Assembly: GCA_016789005.1 (NCBI GenBank)
Contig: JAEURA010000061.1
Location: forward strand, 1 to 43,529
DNA: 43,529 nt
Direction: 5' to 3'
Origin: Anaerolineae bacterium
GTDB lineage: Bacteria > Chloroflexota > Anaerolineae > Aggregatilineales > Phototrophicaceae
Below the pieces are notes generated by a model. That model was given only the letters and a program-made list of their open reading frames with translations. It ran no database searches and had not been told where the DNA came from. Made by a program: the position numbers and the translations under genes. This document shows positions 25,044 to 33,314 of the stretch, piece after piece (the stretch's first letter is position 1; each line of letters starts with the position of its first letter).

Positions 25044-25667
25044 ATGATGACGAACGCGACTGGCACTTCCCAGACTCCACAGGACGGCGGCACCGACAGC
25101 GCTGCGCTGATCGCCCACGCCCTCGGCGGCGATCAGACGGCGTACGGGGCGCTCTACGACCGCTACGCGCCGAGCCTATACCGCCTGTGCTACAGCCTGC
25201 TCCTCAACCGCGAGGACGCCGAGGATGTGACTCAGGAATCGTTCGTCTACGCCTTTCGCAATCTGCGCCGCTTCGACGCAGGAAAATCGGCGTTCAAGAC
25301 CTGGATGTTCACCATCGCCATCAGCCGCTGCCGCAATCAATACCGGCGGTTCATGCCGCAGCTGCTGGATATCAGCGACCTGCTCGGTCTCGCCATCGCC
25401 GCGCCGCGTTCAGAACAGCCGGAAGCGGCGGCAGCCCGGTCCGACGCAAAAGCGACGGTGGAAGCGGCGCTGCGGCGTTTGCAGCCGCGTCTGCGCGAGG
25501 CGGTGGTGCTGCGTTACGGGCATGGGCTGACCTACCGCGAGATCGCCGAGGTCATGAACTGCCCGCAGAAGACGGCGGAGAGCCGGGTTCGCCTGGCGCA
25601 TGATGCGCTGCGCGGCTTGCTCCTGCCGGTCGGTGAAAGCCTGCTGGAAGAACTTTTGGCGACATGA
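25044..25667 (+). CDS. ECF-type RNA polymerase sigma factor
   Basis: A 207-residue sigma-70 family factor of the extracytoplasmic function type. Region 2 runs from about residue 30 (YDRYAPSLYRLCYSLLLNREDAEDVTQESF...FKTWMFTIAISRCRNQYRR). Region 4 is near the C-terminus (LQPRLREAVVLRYGHGLTYREIAEVMNCPQKTAESRVRLAHDALRG) with its helix-turn-helix. It would direct RNA polymerase to its own promoter set when released by the anti-sigma factor encoded next, whose ATG overlaps its TGA (ATGA). Location between the GT-C genes and the Agl23-like gene suggests control of surface glycosylation or envelope stress. ATG 25047 is an equally possible start. Confidence 0.88.
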   Translation: MMTNATGTSQTPQDGGTDSAALIAHALGGDQTAYGALYDRYAPSLYRLCYSLLLNREDAEDVTQESFVYAFRNLRRFDAGKSAFKTWMFTIAISRCRNQYRRFMPQLLDISDLLGLAIAAPRSEQPEAAAARSDAKATVEAALRRLQPRLREAVVLRYGHGLTYREIAEVMNCPQKTAESRVRLAHDALRGLLLPVGESLLEELLAT

Positions 25668-26215
25668 GCACCCTTGGCGAAATGACTGCTGACAGCGTTG
25701 AAGACATGACGACCGAACCCATCATGACCTGCCGCGACGTGCAGCGCGCACTGCCGGCTTACCTGCATCGAGAACTGCCGCCTTCCCAGCGCGGACAGGT
25801 GGCGCGGCATCTTGCCGGGTGCGTCCGCTGCGACGCGCACTACCAGGCGCAGCGCGAGATCGCCCGCCGCCTGGAAGCGACCGTCCCGCTGATCGGCAGA
25901 GGGACTGAAGCCGGGCGTTTCGAGCTGATGTGGCGGGGAATCGCCGCCCAGATCGCCGCCCGCCGGCGGCAGATCAGCATGACCAGCCTGATGACCAGCG
26001 GCGCGGCGCTGATGGTCGTGCTGCTGCTGGCGCTGGCGTGGGCGCCGACCGCCTCCCAGGCGTGGGTTCCAACCCAGCCAACGGCGTTTCACGGCGACGG
26101 CAGATCCACCCCGGTGGCGGTCGCTTATTCGTCAGAGGATACCTCCTCGGCGACTCTGACGCCGCCGCTGCAAAGCAATTACGCCCCGGCTGTGGGCGCG
26201 ACGGACGAACCCTGA
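25664..26215 (+). CDS. Zinc-finger anti-sigma factor
   Basis: A 183-residue membrane protein that should hold the upstream ECF sigma factor inactive. The cytoplasmic N-terminus has a ZAS-type zinc site (C23, then H49-X3-C53-X2-C56 in HLAGCVRC). One membrane segment is near 107-125 (MTSGAALMVVLLLALAWA). The external tail is about 55 residues, Ser/Thr/Pro-rich and probably unstructured. The start overlaps the sigma stop by four bases, typical of sigma/anti-sigma pairs. A downstream ATG (residue 15) is an alternative start. Confidence 0.82.
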   Translation: MSTLGEMTADSVEDMTTEPIMTCRDVQRALPAYLHRELPPSQRGQVARHLAGCVRCDAHYQAQREIARRLEATVPLIGRGTEAGRFELMWRGIAAQIAARRRQISMTSLMTSGAALMVVLLLALAWAPTASQAWVPTQPTAFHGDGRSTPVAVAYSSEDTSSATLTPPLQSNYAPAVGATDEP

Positions 26216-26263
26216 TCGGCGCAGACTGCGAACGGTATGCGCAGGCGCTCATGGCGAAGAGGA

Positions 26264-26275
26264 TTGAGTACTCAA
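26264..26275. promoter_or_regulatory. Perfect 12-bp palindrome before the Agl23-like gene
   Basis: TTGAGTACTCAA is a perfect palindrome ending three bases before ATG 26279. It lies where a ribosome site would be expected, so a bound protein or a small RNA hairpin could block initiation. No partner copy is seen elsewhere in the window. Confidence 0.35.
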
Positions 26276-26278
26276 ATT

Positions 26279-29200
26279 ATGGCAACGATGCATCCAGGTG
26301 TTGAACGGGAGCAGGGGCAGGCGGCAGGCAGCGCGCTGAATCGCTTCCTGTCGAAAGAATTCCGCGTCGACTGGTTCACGGCGGCGTATGTCCTGCTGGC
26401 GGCGCTGGCGATCTTCACACGCTTCTATGCGCTCGGCGACCGCGTGATGAGCCATGACGAGAGCCTGCACACCTACTACTCCTGGCGGCTTGCCGAAGCG
26501 GGCGACTTCCAGCACACGCCTTTGATGCACGGACCGATCCTCTTCCACGTCACCGCCTTCTTCTACTTCCTTTTCGGCGACAACGACTTCACTTCGCGCA
26601 TCTACCCCGCCGCCCTGGGCGTGCTGATGGTGCTGTCGCCCCTGCTCTTCCGGCGCTGGATCGGGCGTTACGGCGCGCTGCTGGCATCGATCATGATCCT
26701 GATCTCGCCGCTGCTGATGTACTACAACCGCTACATCCGTCACGATACGCCGTCGATGCTTGCGGCGATCCTGATGACCTATGCTATCTTCATGTACCTG
26801 GATGGTCCGGCGCATCTGCGGCGAAAAGCGCGCTGGCTATATCTGCTGGCGGGCGGGATGATCTGGAATCTCGGCTCGAAAGAGACCGCCTTCATCTATA
26901 TCGCCATCTTCGGCGCGGCGATCACGCTCTATTTCGCCGTCCGCCTCGTCCAGCATTTCACCCGCCGCCCGGCGCGCATGGGCTACCACATCACTTCCAT
27001 CGGCATCACACTCGGTACAGTCATGTCGCTGATCATGATCGCCGTCTTGAGCATCGCCCTGTTCAACTACGACTCGCTGGAAGCGCGCATCACCTTTCTG
27101 CGTGATCAGTTCAATCTGCTGGTTTCAGGAACCCCCACCCTTTTTGACTTCAACGTCTTCATCACCTGGAGCCTGCTGGTGCTGGTGGCGCTGGTGCTGG
27201 TCCTGGTGGCGACGGCGACCTATGCCACGCTGCGCAAGCGCGGGCGCTTCAACCCGGCGAGCCTGATCGTCGTCCTGCTGCTGACATTATCAGTCACCAC
27301 CGCGCTGATCGCCGTTGAGGAGTTCACGCAGAAACCGTCGCGCGCCATCGCCGGTCAGGGCGTCGAAGACGTACCGGTCGATCCCGCTGCCGTCTACAGC
27401 TATACGCCGACGATTGCCGCCTTCGCACTGGCGTTCGTGGTGGCGGCGGCGGCGCTGCTGTCGCGGTCGTCGGGCTGGTGGCGCAAGGCATTCCACCGCT
27501 TCCCAGAACTCGACGTGCTGCTGATGATGGGCACGCTCATCCTGCCCTGGCTCTCGCCGCTCATCACCTCGATCAGCGGCGGCAGACCGACCGATTACAC
27601 GCAGGAAGGGATCATTCGCTCGACTCTGGCGCTGCTGCCCTTCGCCATCATCTCGATCGCCATCGGGCTGGCGTGGAACCCCAAGCGCTGGATCATCGGG
27701 GCGCTGGTCTTCCACATCCCTTTCGCCTTTTTCTTCACCACCATGTTCACCAACCCGGTCGGACTGGCGTCCGGCATGGTCGGCAGCCTGGGCTACTGGC
27801 TGGAACAGCAGGCGGTGAAGCGCGGCAGCCAGCCGCAGTACTACTACATGCTGGTGGTGATGCCGGTCTACGAATACCTGCCGATCATCGGCGCGCTGCT
27901 GGCGGCGCTGGCGGGGCTGGTCCGGATGTGGAAGAACCTGATTCAGCCGGTCGCATTCGAGGCTGAACTCGACTCCAGCGCACAGGTGGACGAGAACGAA
28001 GACGAAATCGAACGCGGACGCCCCGTCAGTCACCCGAACTGGCTGCGCCGTCCGTCGCTGATCCTCTTCGTCGCCTGGTGGGCGGCGCTGATGTTCCTAG
28101 CGCTGACCCTGGCTGGCGAGAAGATGCCCTGGCTGGGAACCCACATGACCCTGCCCCTGATCTTCATGACTGCCTGGTACTTCAACGCCGTCTTCCGCAA
28201 CGTCAACTGGGCGACCTTCGCCCGGCGCGGCTGGCTGTTCCTGGTGCTGGTCCCGCTGTTGGGAGTCGCCGTCGTGCAGGCGGTCATCCCCTTCGTCATC
28301 GGGCGCTCGCCGTTTGGCGGTTTGCAGGTGGATCAGCTTCAGAAGCTCAACGAGTGGCTGGGTATCCTTGCCTTCGCCGCGCTGATCGTGTTCCTGATCG
28401 TCCGGGTCATCCAGCAGACCGGTTGGGCGCACTTCCGGCGCATGGTCGGGGTAGCCGCGTTCTTCGGGCTGTCGCTGCTGACCGCGCGTCACGCCTGGAT
28501 GGCGTCGTTCATCAACTATGACCTGGCGAACGAAAACCTGGTCTATGCCCACGCCGCGCCCGGCATCAAGCTGATGATGGACCAGATCGAAGAGATCAGC
28601 CGGCGCACCACCGATGGCATGAACGTCGCCTTCGCCTGGGGCGGCAACGCCTGGCCCGTGACCTGGTACTTCCGTGATTTGACCAACGCCCGCTTCTTCG
28701 CCAGCAATCCGACGCCGGGATCGATTGGCGACGCGGTGGCGGTCTACGCCAGCGACGACATTCGTTCGCGGGTCGAGCCGCTGCTGGAAGACCGCTACTA
28801 CCGCTTCGAGTACGTCCGCATGTGGTGGCCCGACCAGGAGTATTTCTACCTGAACGGGCAGCGGGTCCTGAATGCGCTCGATCTGAACCCGGAAAACACC
28901 AACGCCGCGTTGATCCGCGAGGGGATGTTCAATATCTGGTGGAGCCGCGATTTCGCCAAGTATGGCGAAGCGACCGGGCGCGACTATTCGCTGGCAAACT
29001 GGCCCGTCTCAGAGAAGATGCACTTTTACGTGCGCAAGGATGTCGCCGCCCAGGTCTGGAACTACGGCGTCGGCGAAGGATCGGTCTTCAACCCGCTGGA
29101 GAATCTGCAGGTCAACGTCTGCACCGAAAACTGGCAGCAGCTCTACGCGCAAACTCAATTCGGACTCACCTCACAGACGACGTTCAATCACCCGCTGGAC

Positions 29201-30187
29201 ATCGCCGTCGATTCCGAACAGGGGCGGGTCTACGTCGCCGAGGAGTTCGGCAATCAGGTGAGCGTGTTCGACCTGGTCGGCAACTTCATGGGGATCATCA
29301 ACGGCGGGACTGAGTTCGTCCAGCCGATGAATCGTCCCAACGGCGTGGCGGTGGCGCGCGACGGCACGCTGTACGTCGCCGATACCTGGAATTATCGCAT
29401 CCGCGCCTTCACGCCCGACGGCGAAAACCTGTTTGGCTGGGGGCAGCCGGGGCAGTTCGGCGCGGCGGCGCTGGCTGAACCGCTGGACGGCTTCTGGGGA
29501 CCGCGCGATGTGGCGCTGGATACGTTTGGCAACGTCTACGTGGCGGATACCGGCAACAAGCGCGTGCGCGTCTATGACGCCAACGGCAACTGGCTGCGCG
29601 ACATCGGCGCGGCGGGCACGGAGCTGGGACAGCTTGACGAACCGTCCGGTCTGGCGATCTCCAGCAGCGGCAGGCTGTACGTCGCCGATACCTGGAACCG
29701 CCGCGTGTCGGTCTTCACACTGGACGGCGTGCCGCTCTTCAACTTCCCGGTGCGGGGCTGGTATGCCGATGTCGGCAGACCCTACCTGGGCTTGGATGAG
29801 TCGCGCAATCTGCTCTACGTCTCCGACCCGGACGCCGGGCGCGTGCTGGTCTACGACATCGAGGGCAACTGTGTCGGCTCCTTCGGTCAGCCGTCGGACA
29901 ACCCGGTCGATCTCAGCCAGTTCAACACGGTCGGCGCGCTCACCGTCGATACGTTCGGCAACGTCTACGTCAGCGATTCCGAGGCGGGGCGCGTGCTGAA
30001 GTTTGCCCCCTTCCAGCAGGAGCCGGTCATCCTGCCCGCTCCCGGCGTTGACGGACAGGCTCAGGGGGACGGCGGATCCGGGTTGATCGAGGTGACGCCG
30101 GAGATCATCGAACTGACGGAAGAAGCCGCGCCGGCTGAGGTCATCATTGAGGTGACGCCAGAGGCGACGGTCGAGGTTTCCGGCTGA
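26279..30187 (+). CDS. Agl23-like (TIGR03663-type) membrane protein fused to NHL beta-propeller
   Basis: A 1,302-residue protein. The N-terminal part is a polytopic GT-C-like unit of the family annotated as 'flippase activity-associated protein Agl23'. Its first outer loop has the acid motif MSHDESLHTYYSWRL (D60, E61), then HTPLMHGPILFHVTAFFYFLFGD, YYNRYIRHDTPSMLAA and WNLGSKETAFIYIA. About 13 membrane segments run to about residue 760. A soluble region follows, then about six NHL-type repeats (about 969-1243; for example GTLYVADTWNYRIRAF, GNVYVADTGNKRVRVY), which should fold as an extracytoplasmic six-bladed propeller. The tail is Glu/Pro/Thr-rich. The propeller may bind glycan or protein. 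I chose ATG 26279; ATG 26237 would add 14 mostly basic residues, and ATG 26288 is possible. Confidence 0.82.
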   Translation: MATMHPGVEREQGQAAGSALNRFLSKEFRVDWFTAAYVLLAALAIFTRFYALGDRVMSHDESLHTYYSWRLAEAGDFQHTPLMHGPILFHVTAFFYFLFGDNDFTSRIYPAALGVLMVLSPLLFRRWIGRYGALLASIMILISPLLMYYNRYIRHDTPSMLAAILMTYAIFMYLDGPAHLRRKARWLYLLAGGMIWNLGSKETAFIYIAIFGAAITLYFAVRLVQHFTRRPARMGYHITSIGITLGTVMSLIMIAVLSIALFNYDSLEARITFLRDQFNLLVSGTPTLFDFNVFITWSLLVLVALVLVLVATATYATLRKRGRFNPASLIVVLLLTLSVTTALIAVEEFTQKPSRAIAGQGVEDVPVDPAAVYSYTPTIAAFALAFVVAAAALLSRSSGWWRKAFHRFPELDVLLMMGTLILPWLSPLITSISGGRPTDYTQEGIIRSTLALLPFAIISIAIGLAWNPKRWIIGALVFHIPFAFFFTTMFTNPVGLASGMVGSLGYWLEQQAVKRGSQPQYYYMLVVMPVYEYLPIIGALLAALAGLVRMWKNLIQPVAFEAELDSSAQVDENEDEIERGRPVSHPNWLRRPSLILFVAWWAALMFLALTLAGEKMPWLGTHMTLPLIFMTAWYFNAVFRNVNWATFARRGWLFLVLVPLLGVAVVQAVIPFVIGRSPFGGLQVDQLQKLNEWLGILAFAALIVFLIVRVIQQTGWAHFRRMVGVAAFFGLSLLTARHAWMASFINYDLANENLVYAHAAPGIKLMMDQIEEISRRTTDGMNVAFAWGGNAWPVTWYFRDLTNARFFASNPTPGSIGDAVAVYASDDIRSRVEPLLEDRYYRFEYVRMWWPDQEYFYLNGQRVLNALDLNPENTNAALIREGMFNIWWSRDFAKYGEATGRDYSLANWPVSEKMHFYVRKDVAAQVWNYGVGEGSVFNPLENLQVNVCTENWQQLYAQTQFGLTSQTTFNHPLDIAVDSEQGRVYVAEEFGNQVSVFDLVGNFMGIINGGTEFVQPMNRPNGVAVARDGTLYVADTWNYRIRAFTPDGENLFGWGQPGQFGAAALAEPLDGFWGPRDVALDTFGNVYVADTGNKRVRVYDANGNWLRDIGAAGTELGQLDEPSGLAISSSGRLYVADTWNRRVSVFTLDGVPLFNFPVRGWYADVGRPYLGLDESRNLLYVSDPDAGRVLVYDIEGNCVGSFGQPSDNPVDLSQFNTVGALTVDTFGNVYVSDSEAGRVLKFAPFQQEPVILPAPGVDGQAQGDGGSGLIEVTPEIIELTEEAAPAEVIIEVTPEATVEVSG

Positions 30188-30261
30188 ACGGCGCAGAGGC
30201 GCGTCTCGAAGGCGGCTACAAAACGACCGCGCAGGTCACCTGGTAGCCGCATCGGCTGGAA

Positions 30262-30278
30262 GGGCGAGCCGGCGGCTC
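30262..30278. repeat. REP-like 17-mer, also at 42011-42027
   Basis: GGGCGAGCCGGCGGCTC occurs here and again at 42011-42027. It is palindromic around its centre (GAGCCG/CGGCTC). The gap 30188-30318 contains no gene; this is its only recognisable content. Confidence 0.5.
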
Positions 30279-30318
30279 AACCGTTGATCAAGAGTTACGA
30301 CAAGCCCATCAGACGACA

Positions 30319-30348
30319 AAAAACGGACGCCGCAAGACGTCCGTTTTT
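30319..30348. terminator. Bidirectional intrinsic terminator
   Basis: AAAAACGGACG (30319-30329) pairs perfectly with CGTCCGTTTTT (30338-30348) around an eight-base loop. The A-tract and T-tract flank a GC stem, so it can terminate the plus-strand cluster ending at 30187 and the minus-strand operon ending at 30517. Confidence 0.85.
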
Positions 30349-30357
30349 CTTTGCAGT

Positions 30358-30487
30358 TCTAGGGTCTGTCTGCAAACTGCTCACCTCGTTTCGCTGCGCT
30401 CAACCGCCCCTCTCCAATTGGAGAGGGGCAGGGGGTGAGGTTTCCGGGGTGAGGTTATGTGAAAATCGGTTTTGCAGACACCCTCTA
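30358..30487. mobile_element. MITE-like element with TCTA target repeats
   Basis: TCTA at 30358-30361 and 30484-30487 flanks a 122-bp unit. Its ends are inverted repeats, GGGTCTGTCTGCAAA on the left and GGGTGTCTGCAAAA when the right end is reversed, differing by a two-base indel. The interior has a perfect hairpin (CCCCTCTCCAATTGGAGAGG) and the GGGGGTGAGG motif seen in the other elements. No reading frame. The direct repeat and the CTGTCTG end motif match the element at 7111-7249. Confidence 0.65.
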
Positions 30488-30516
30488 TCGCACCGCCGAG
30501 GCGAAGCCATTCGCAA

Positions 30517-31023
30517 TCAGAGGTAGCGCGCCAGTCCCATGCCCAGCAGGGCGATCACCATCAGGATGGTGCTGATCCGCTGGTGTTCCTGAAGCTTGGC
30601 AGCCAGCGCATTCAGGTTGCTCAGGGCATTGGCAGGGATCGCCGCATCGCCTTCCGGCACGGTGGTCGCCAGCGCCATCGCAAACTCGCGGGTTGCCCGC
30701 CCCGTCATCGCGCCGCCGTGAATGGTCGCCGCCAGACCCGCAACTGCGCCAATTCCCAGCACGATGTTGCCCAGCTGCGAGAAATGAGAAGGACTACCGA
30801 CCGCATAGAGGATCAGCCCTGCCAGCGTCGTCACGCCGGAGACGATAGGCAGCATGCGCCCGAACGGCGTCCGCGTCAGGATGTTCTTGGCGAAGCGCAT
30901 CCCGCTCGCGCCGGAAGCAACGGCAGCGGGCAGGATGTACAGCGTGGCAGTGATGCCCAAGCCGAACCACAGGAATGCGAAGATGATGTGCAGCAGACGC
31001 AAAACCACCAGGACGATGTCCAT
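30517..31023 (-). CDS. Small four-helix membrane protein, function unknown
   Basis: A 168-residue protein with four hydrophobic segments (about 3-33, 58-77, 85-105 and 150-168). The first contains RLLHIIFAFLWFGLGI with a histidine in the membrane, and HGGAMTG follows the third. The topology resembles DUF2269 or CopD-like small membrane proteins, which may bind heme or copper, but no family is certain. A GGAGG ribosome site precedes the ATG. It is the last gene of the operon, 14 bases after the cytochrome gene, so a redox partnership is a reasonable inference. Confidence 0.7.
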   Translation of the reverse strand: MDIVLVVLRLLHIIFAFLWFGLGITATLYILPAAVASGASGMRFAKNILTRTPFGRMLPIVSGVTTLAGLILYAVGSPSHFSQLGNIVLGIGAVAGLAATIHGGAMTGRATREFAMALATTVPEGDAAIPANALSNLNALAAKLQEHQRISTILMVIALLGMGLARYL

Positions 31024-31037
31024 TCAACCCCTCCCGC

Positions 31038-31478
31038 TCAAAGCGTAAGTAAATAAGCGATCAAGTCTGCAATTTGCTGAGGTGAAAGCCGGTGCTCATA
31101 CTGATTGTACATGAGGTTGCTGAAACCAGGCACCACAAAAGCGGCAGGCTTCACAATGCTTTGATAGGCGTACCCTTTTGCAGTCATCCCGCTGACTCGC
31201 GAGGCGGCAAGCGCGCCGAAACCGGTCAGGTCTGCCCCTTCGTTCGGCGGACCAGCCAGCACATGGCAGTTGGAACAGGGCGGCGCGCCTTCGATGGAGA
31301 GAATAAACAGTTCCTCACCGCGCCGGGCATCGCCTTCCGGCAGGGTCGCAACCTCGGCAGGGTCCTGCCCTCCGCTGGAACAAGCGGCAAGCAGCAGGAG
31401 GAGCATCAGCGCCCCCACCGCGCACAGAATCCGACGGCGAAGGGTGTGATCAATGAAGGCAGTTGAAGCGTCTGTCAT
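31038..31478 (-). CDS. Lipoprotein c-type cytochrome
   Basis: A 146-residue secreted monoheme cytochrome. The signal peptide (16-32) ends in a lipobox LAAC with C33 as the lipidated residue. The heme site is CSNCH (68-72), and M123 in SNLMYNQY is the probable second axial ligand. The C-terminal helix SPQQIADLIAYLLTL is typical of class I cytochrome c. Outer face of the cell membrane. It lies six bases after the ABC exporter gene, with a GAGG site just ahead of its ATG, so it is co-transcribed with a heterodimeric ABC exporter, an uncommon pairing. Confidence 0.85.
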   Translation of the reverse strand: MTDASTAFIDHTLRRRILCAVGALMLLLLLAACSSGGQDPAEVATLPEGDARRGEELFILSIEGAPPCSNCHVLAGPPNEGADLTGFGALAASRVSGMTAKGYAYQSIVKPAAFVVPGFSNLMYNQYEHRLSPQQIADLIAYLLTL

Positions 31479-31484
31479 CGGTCC

Positions 31485-33311
31485 TCATCCTGGTGTGGTC
31501 GCTGCGAACAGTTCGCGCGCGTTTTCGATGTAGCTCAGCGATTGGTGGCGGAAGTAGGTGTTATACAGTTCTGCATAATGTCCCCCCCGCCCCATCAGCA
31601 TATCATGATTACCCTCTTCGATGATCGCGCCGTTTTGCAGAACGATGATGCGGTCGGCGCTGCGCACGGTGCTGAGCCGGTGCGCCACCAGGATCGACGT
31701 GGACTGTTTGAGGATCAGGTCGATGGCATCCTGAATCTGCATCTCGGTGAACGGGTCGATGCTCGCCGTCGCCTCATCGAGGATGAAGACCGCCGGGCGC
31801 TGCACCAGCACGCGCAGCAGGGCGACCAGCTGCCGCTGCCCCATGCTCAGACGCGCGCCGCGCTCGCCAACGTCGGTATCCAGCCCATCTGGCAGGGTCT
31901 CAATCCATTCGCCGCCGCCGATGCTGCTGGCGATCTTCATGATCTGGGCGTCGGTGGCGTCAGGGCGCGCATAGCGAATGTTGTCCTTGACCGTCCCGCT
32001 GAAGAGGAACGGTTGCTGCGGCACGATGCCCAGGCGCGCGCGATAGGCTGCCAGATCGAAGGTGCGGATATCCTGCCCATCGACCAGCACCCGCCCCTTC
32101 TGGAATTCGTAGAAGCGGGTGATCAGCTTGGTGAGCGAGCTTTTCCCTGCGCCGGTATGCCCGACGATGGCGACACTTTCGCCAGGCGCGATGCGCAGCG
32201 AGAAATCTTCCAGGACGTTGCCGCCCTTGGCGTAGGCGAAAGTGACGTTTTCGAAGCGGATTTCACCCTCGATCCATGCCGGAGGCTTCAGGCTGTCGGT
32301 CTGCGTGACCGTGTTCTCAGCATCGACCAGGGCGAAGATGCGCTCCATCGCACTCATCCCCTGCTGAAGTTGGCTCCAGAACGATGAGATGTTGATGACC
32401 GGGAACCAGAAGCGGTCGATGCCCTGAATGAACAGGAACCAGGAACCGGCGGCAATCGCCCCTTCAATCGAGAACTGCCCACCAAAGTAGACGACCAGGG
32501 CGATCACGAAGCCGGAAAGCGCATTCATCGTCGGGAAGATGATGGCGAACACGAAGCCCCGGCGGATGTTGACGTTGTAGGACTGCTGGTTCACCTTCGA
32601 GAAATCGTCGTAGATCATCGCTTCCTGGCGGAAATTCTTGGCGACGGTGATCCCGCTCACGCTCTCCTGGATGTTGTCGTTGACGACGGCGAGCGAGCGC
32701 GACCCGCGACGGGTCGCCGCGCGCGCCAGCTGGCGGAACATAATCGCCGCGCCGATGACGACCGGCATGGTCGCCAGCACCATCAGCGTCAGTCGCCATT
32801 CGCGGTTGAGCAGGGCGATGAAGATCAGGGTGAATTCAAAGACCTGCGACACGATGTCCAGGCTGATCTGGATGATCTGGCTGAGTTCCTGTGTGTCGCT
32901 GGTGATGCGGCTGACCACCTTACCGGTCTTGTTATCGTCGTAAAACGACAGATCGCGTTCTACCGCCGCGTTGAAGGCATCCTGACGCAGCGCACCGATG
33001 ATGTCGGCGATCATCCGAGCGGTCAGCCGGCGGCGCAGCGCATAGATGAAGTAGTCGATGACGGCGATGGCTCCGAGCGCCACGATCACCGCGATCAGCG
33101 CAGAGTCGTCGGCAAGGCGCAGGGCGTCGACGCCGGCAGAGATGACGATCGGGATCAGCGCGCCAATCGCCGCGAACAGCAGCACCAAGCCGATGATCGC
33201 CAGCACCCTGCGGCGGCGCGGCACAAAGTAAGCCGCCGCGCGTCTGAGCAGCTGACGGTCATCGTATACGCGGTCGTAGGTGTCCGCGCCTAACCCGGCA
33301 AGAATGCCCAT
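31485..33311 (-). CDS. ABC exporter half-transporter (catalytic Walker B, altered signature)
   Basis: A 608-residue protein: a six-helix exporter domain (about 30-320) fused to a nucleotide-binding domain (about 345-590). Walker A is GHTGAGKSS (384-392), the Q-loop is PQQPFLF, Walker B is ILDEAT with the catalytic glutamate E513, and the H-loop is H544 (AHRLSTV). The signature reads LSMGQ (488-492) instead of LSGGQ. The partner is encoded three bases upstream (33315-35102). Together they look like a heterodimeric multidrug or lipid exporter of the TM287/288 or BmrCD type. The C-terminus has about 30 extra residues after the NBD. Substrate unknown. Confidence 0.88.
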   Translation of the reverse strand: MGILAGLGADTYDRVYDDRQLLRRAAAYFVPRRRRVLAIIGLVLLFAAIGALIPIVISAGVDALRLADDSALIAVIVALGAIAVIDYFIYALRRRLTARMIADIIGALRQDAFNAAVERDLSFYDDNKTGKVVSRITSDTQELSQIIQISLDIVSQVFEFTLIFIALLNREWRLTLMVLATMPVVIGAAIMFRQLARAATRRGSRSLAVVNDNIQESVSGITVAKNFRQEAMIYDDFSKVNQQSYNVNIRRGFVFAIIFPTMNALSGFVIALVVYFGGQFSIEGAIAAGSWFLFIQGIDRFWFPVINISSFWSQLQQGMSAMERIFALVDAENTVTQTDSLKPPAWIEGEIRFENVTFAYAKGGNVLEDFSLRIAPGESVAIVGHTGAGKSSLTKLITRFYEFQKGRVLVDGQDIRTFDLAAYRARLGIVPQQPFLFSGTVKDNIRYARPDATDAQIMKIASSIGGGEWIETLPDGLDTDVGERGARLSMGQRQLVALLRVLVQRPAVFILDEATASIDPFTEMQIQDAIDLILKQSTSILVAHRLSTVRSADRIIVLQNGAIIEEGNHDMLMGRGGHYAELYNTYFRHQSLSYIENARELFAATTPG

Positions 33312-33314
33312 AGT

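Noticed and set aside
30188..30516. Possible transposase remnant near the MITE-like element
   Set aside because: No frame in the gap encodes a DDE or other transposase-like sequence.
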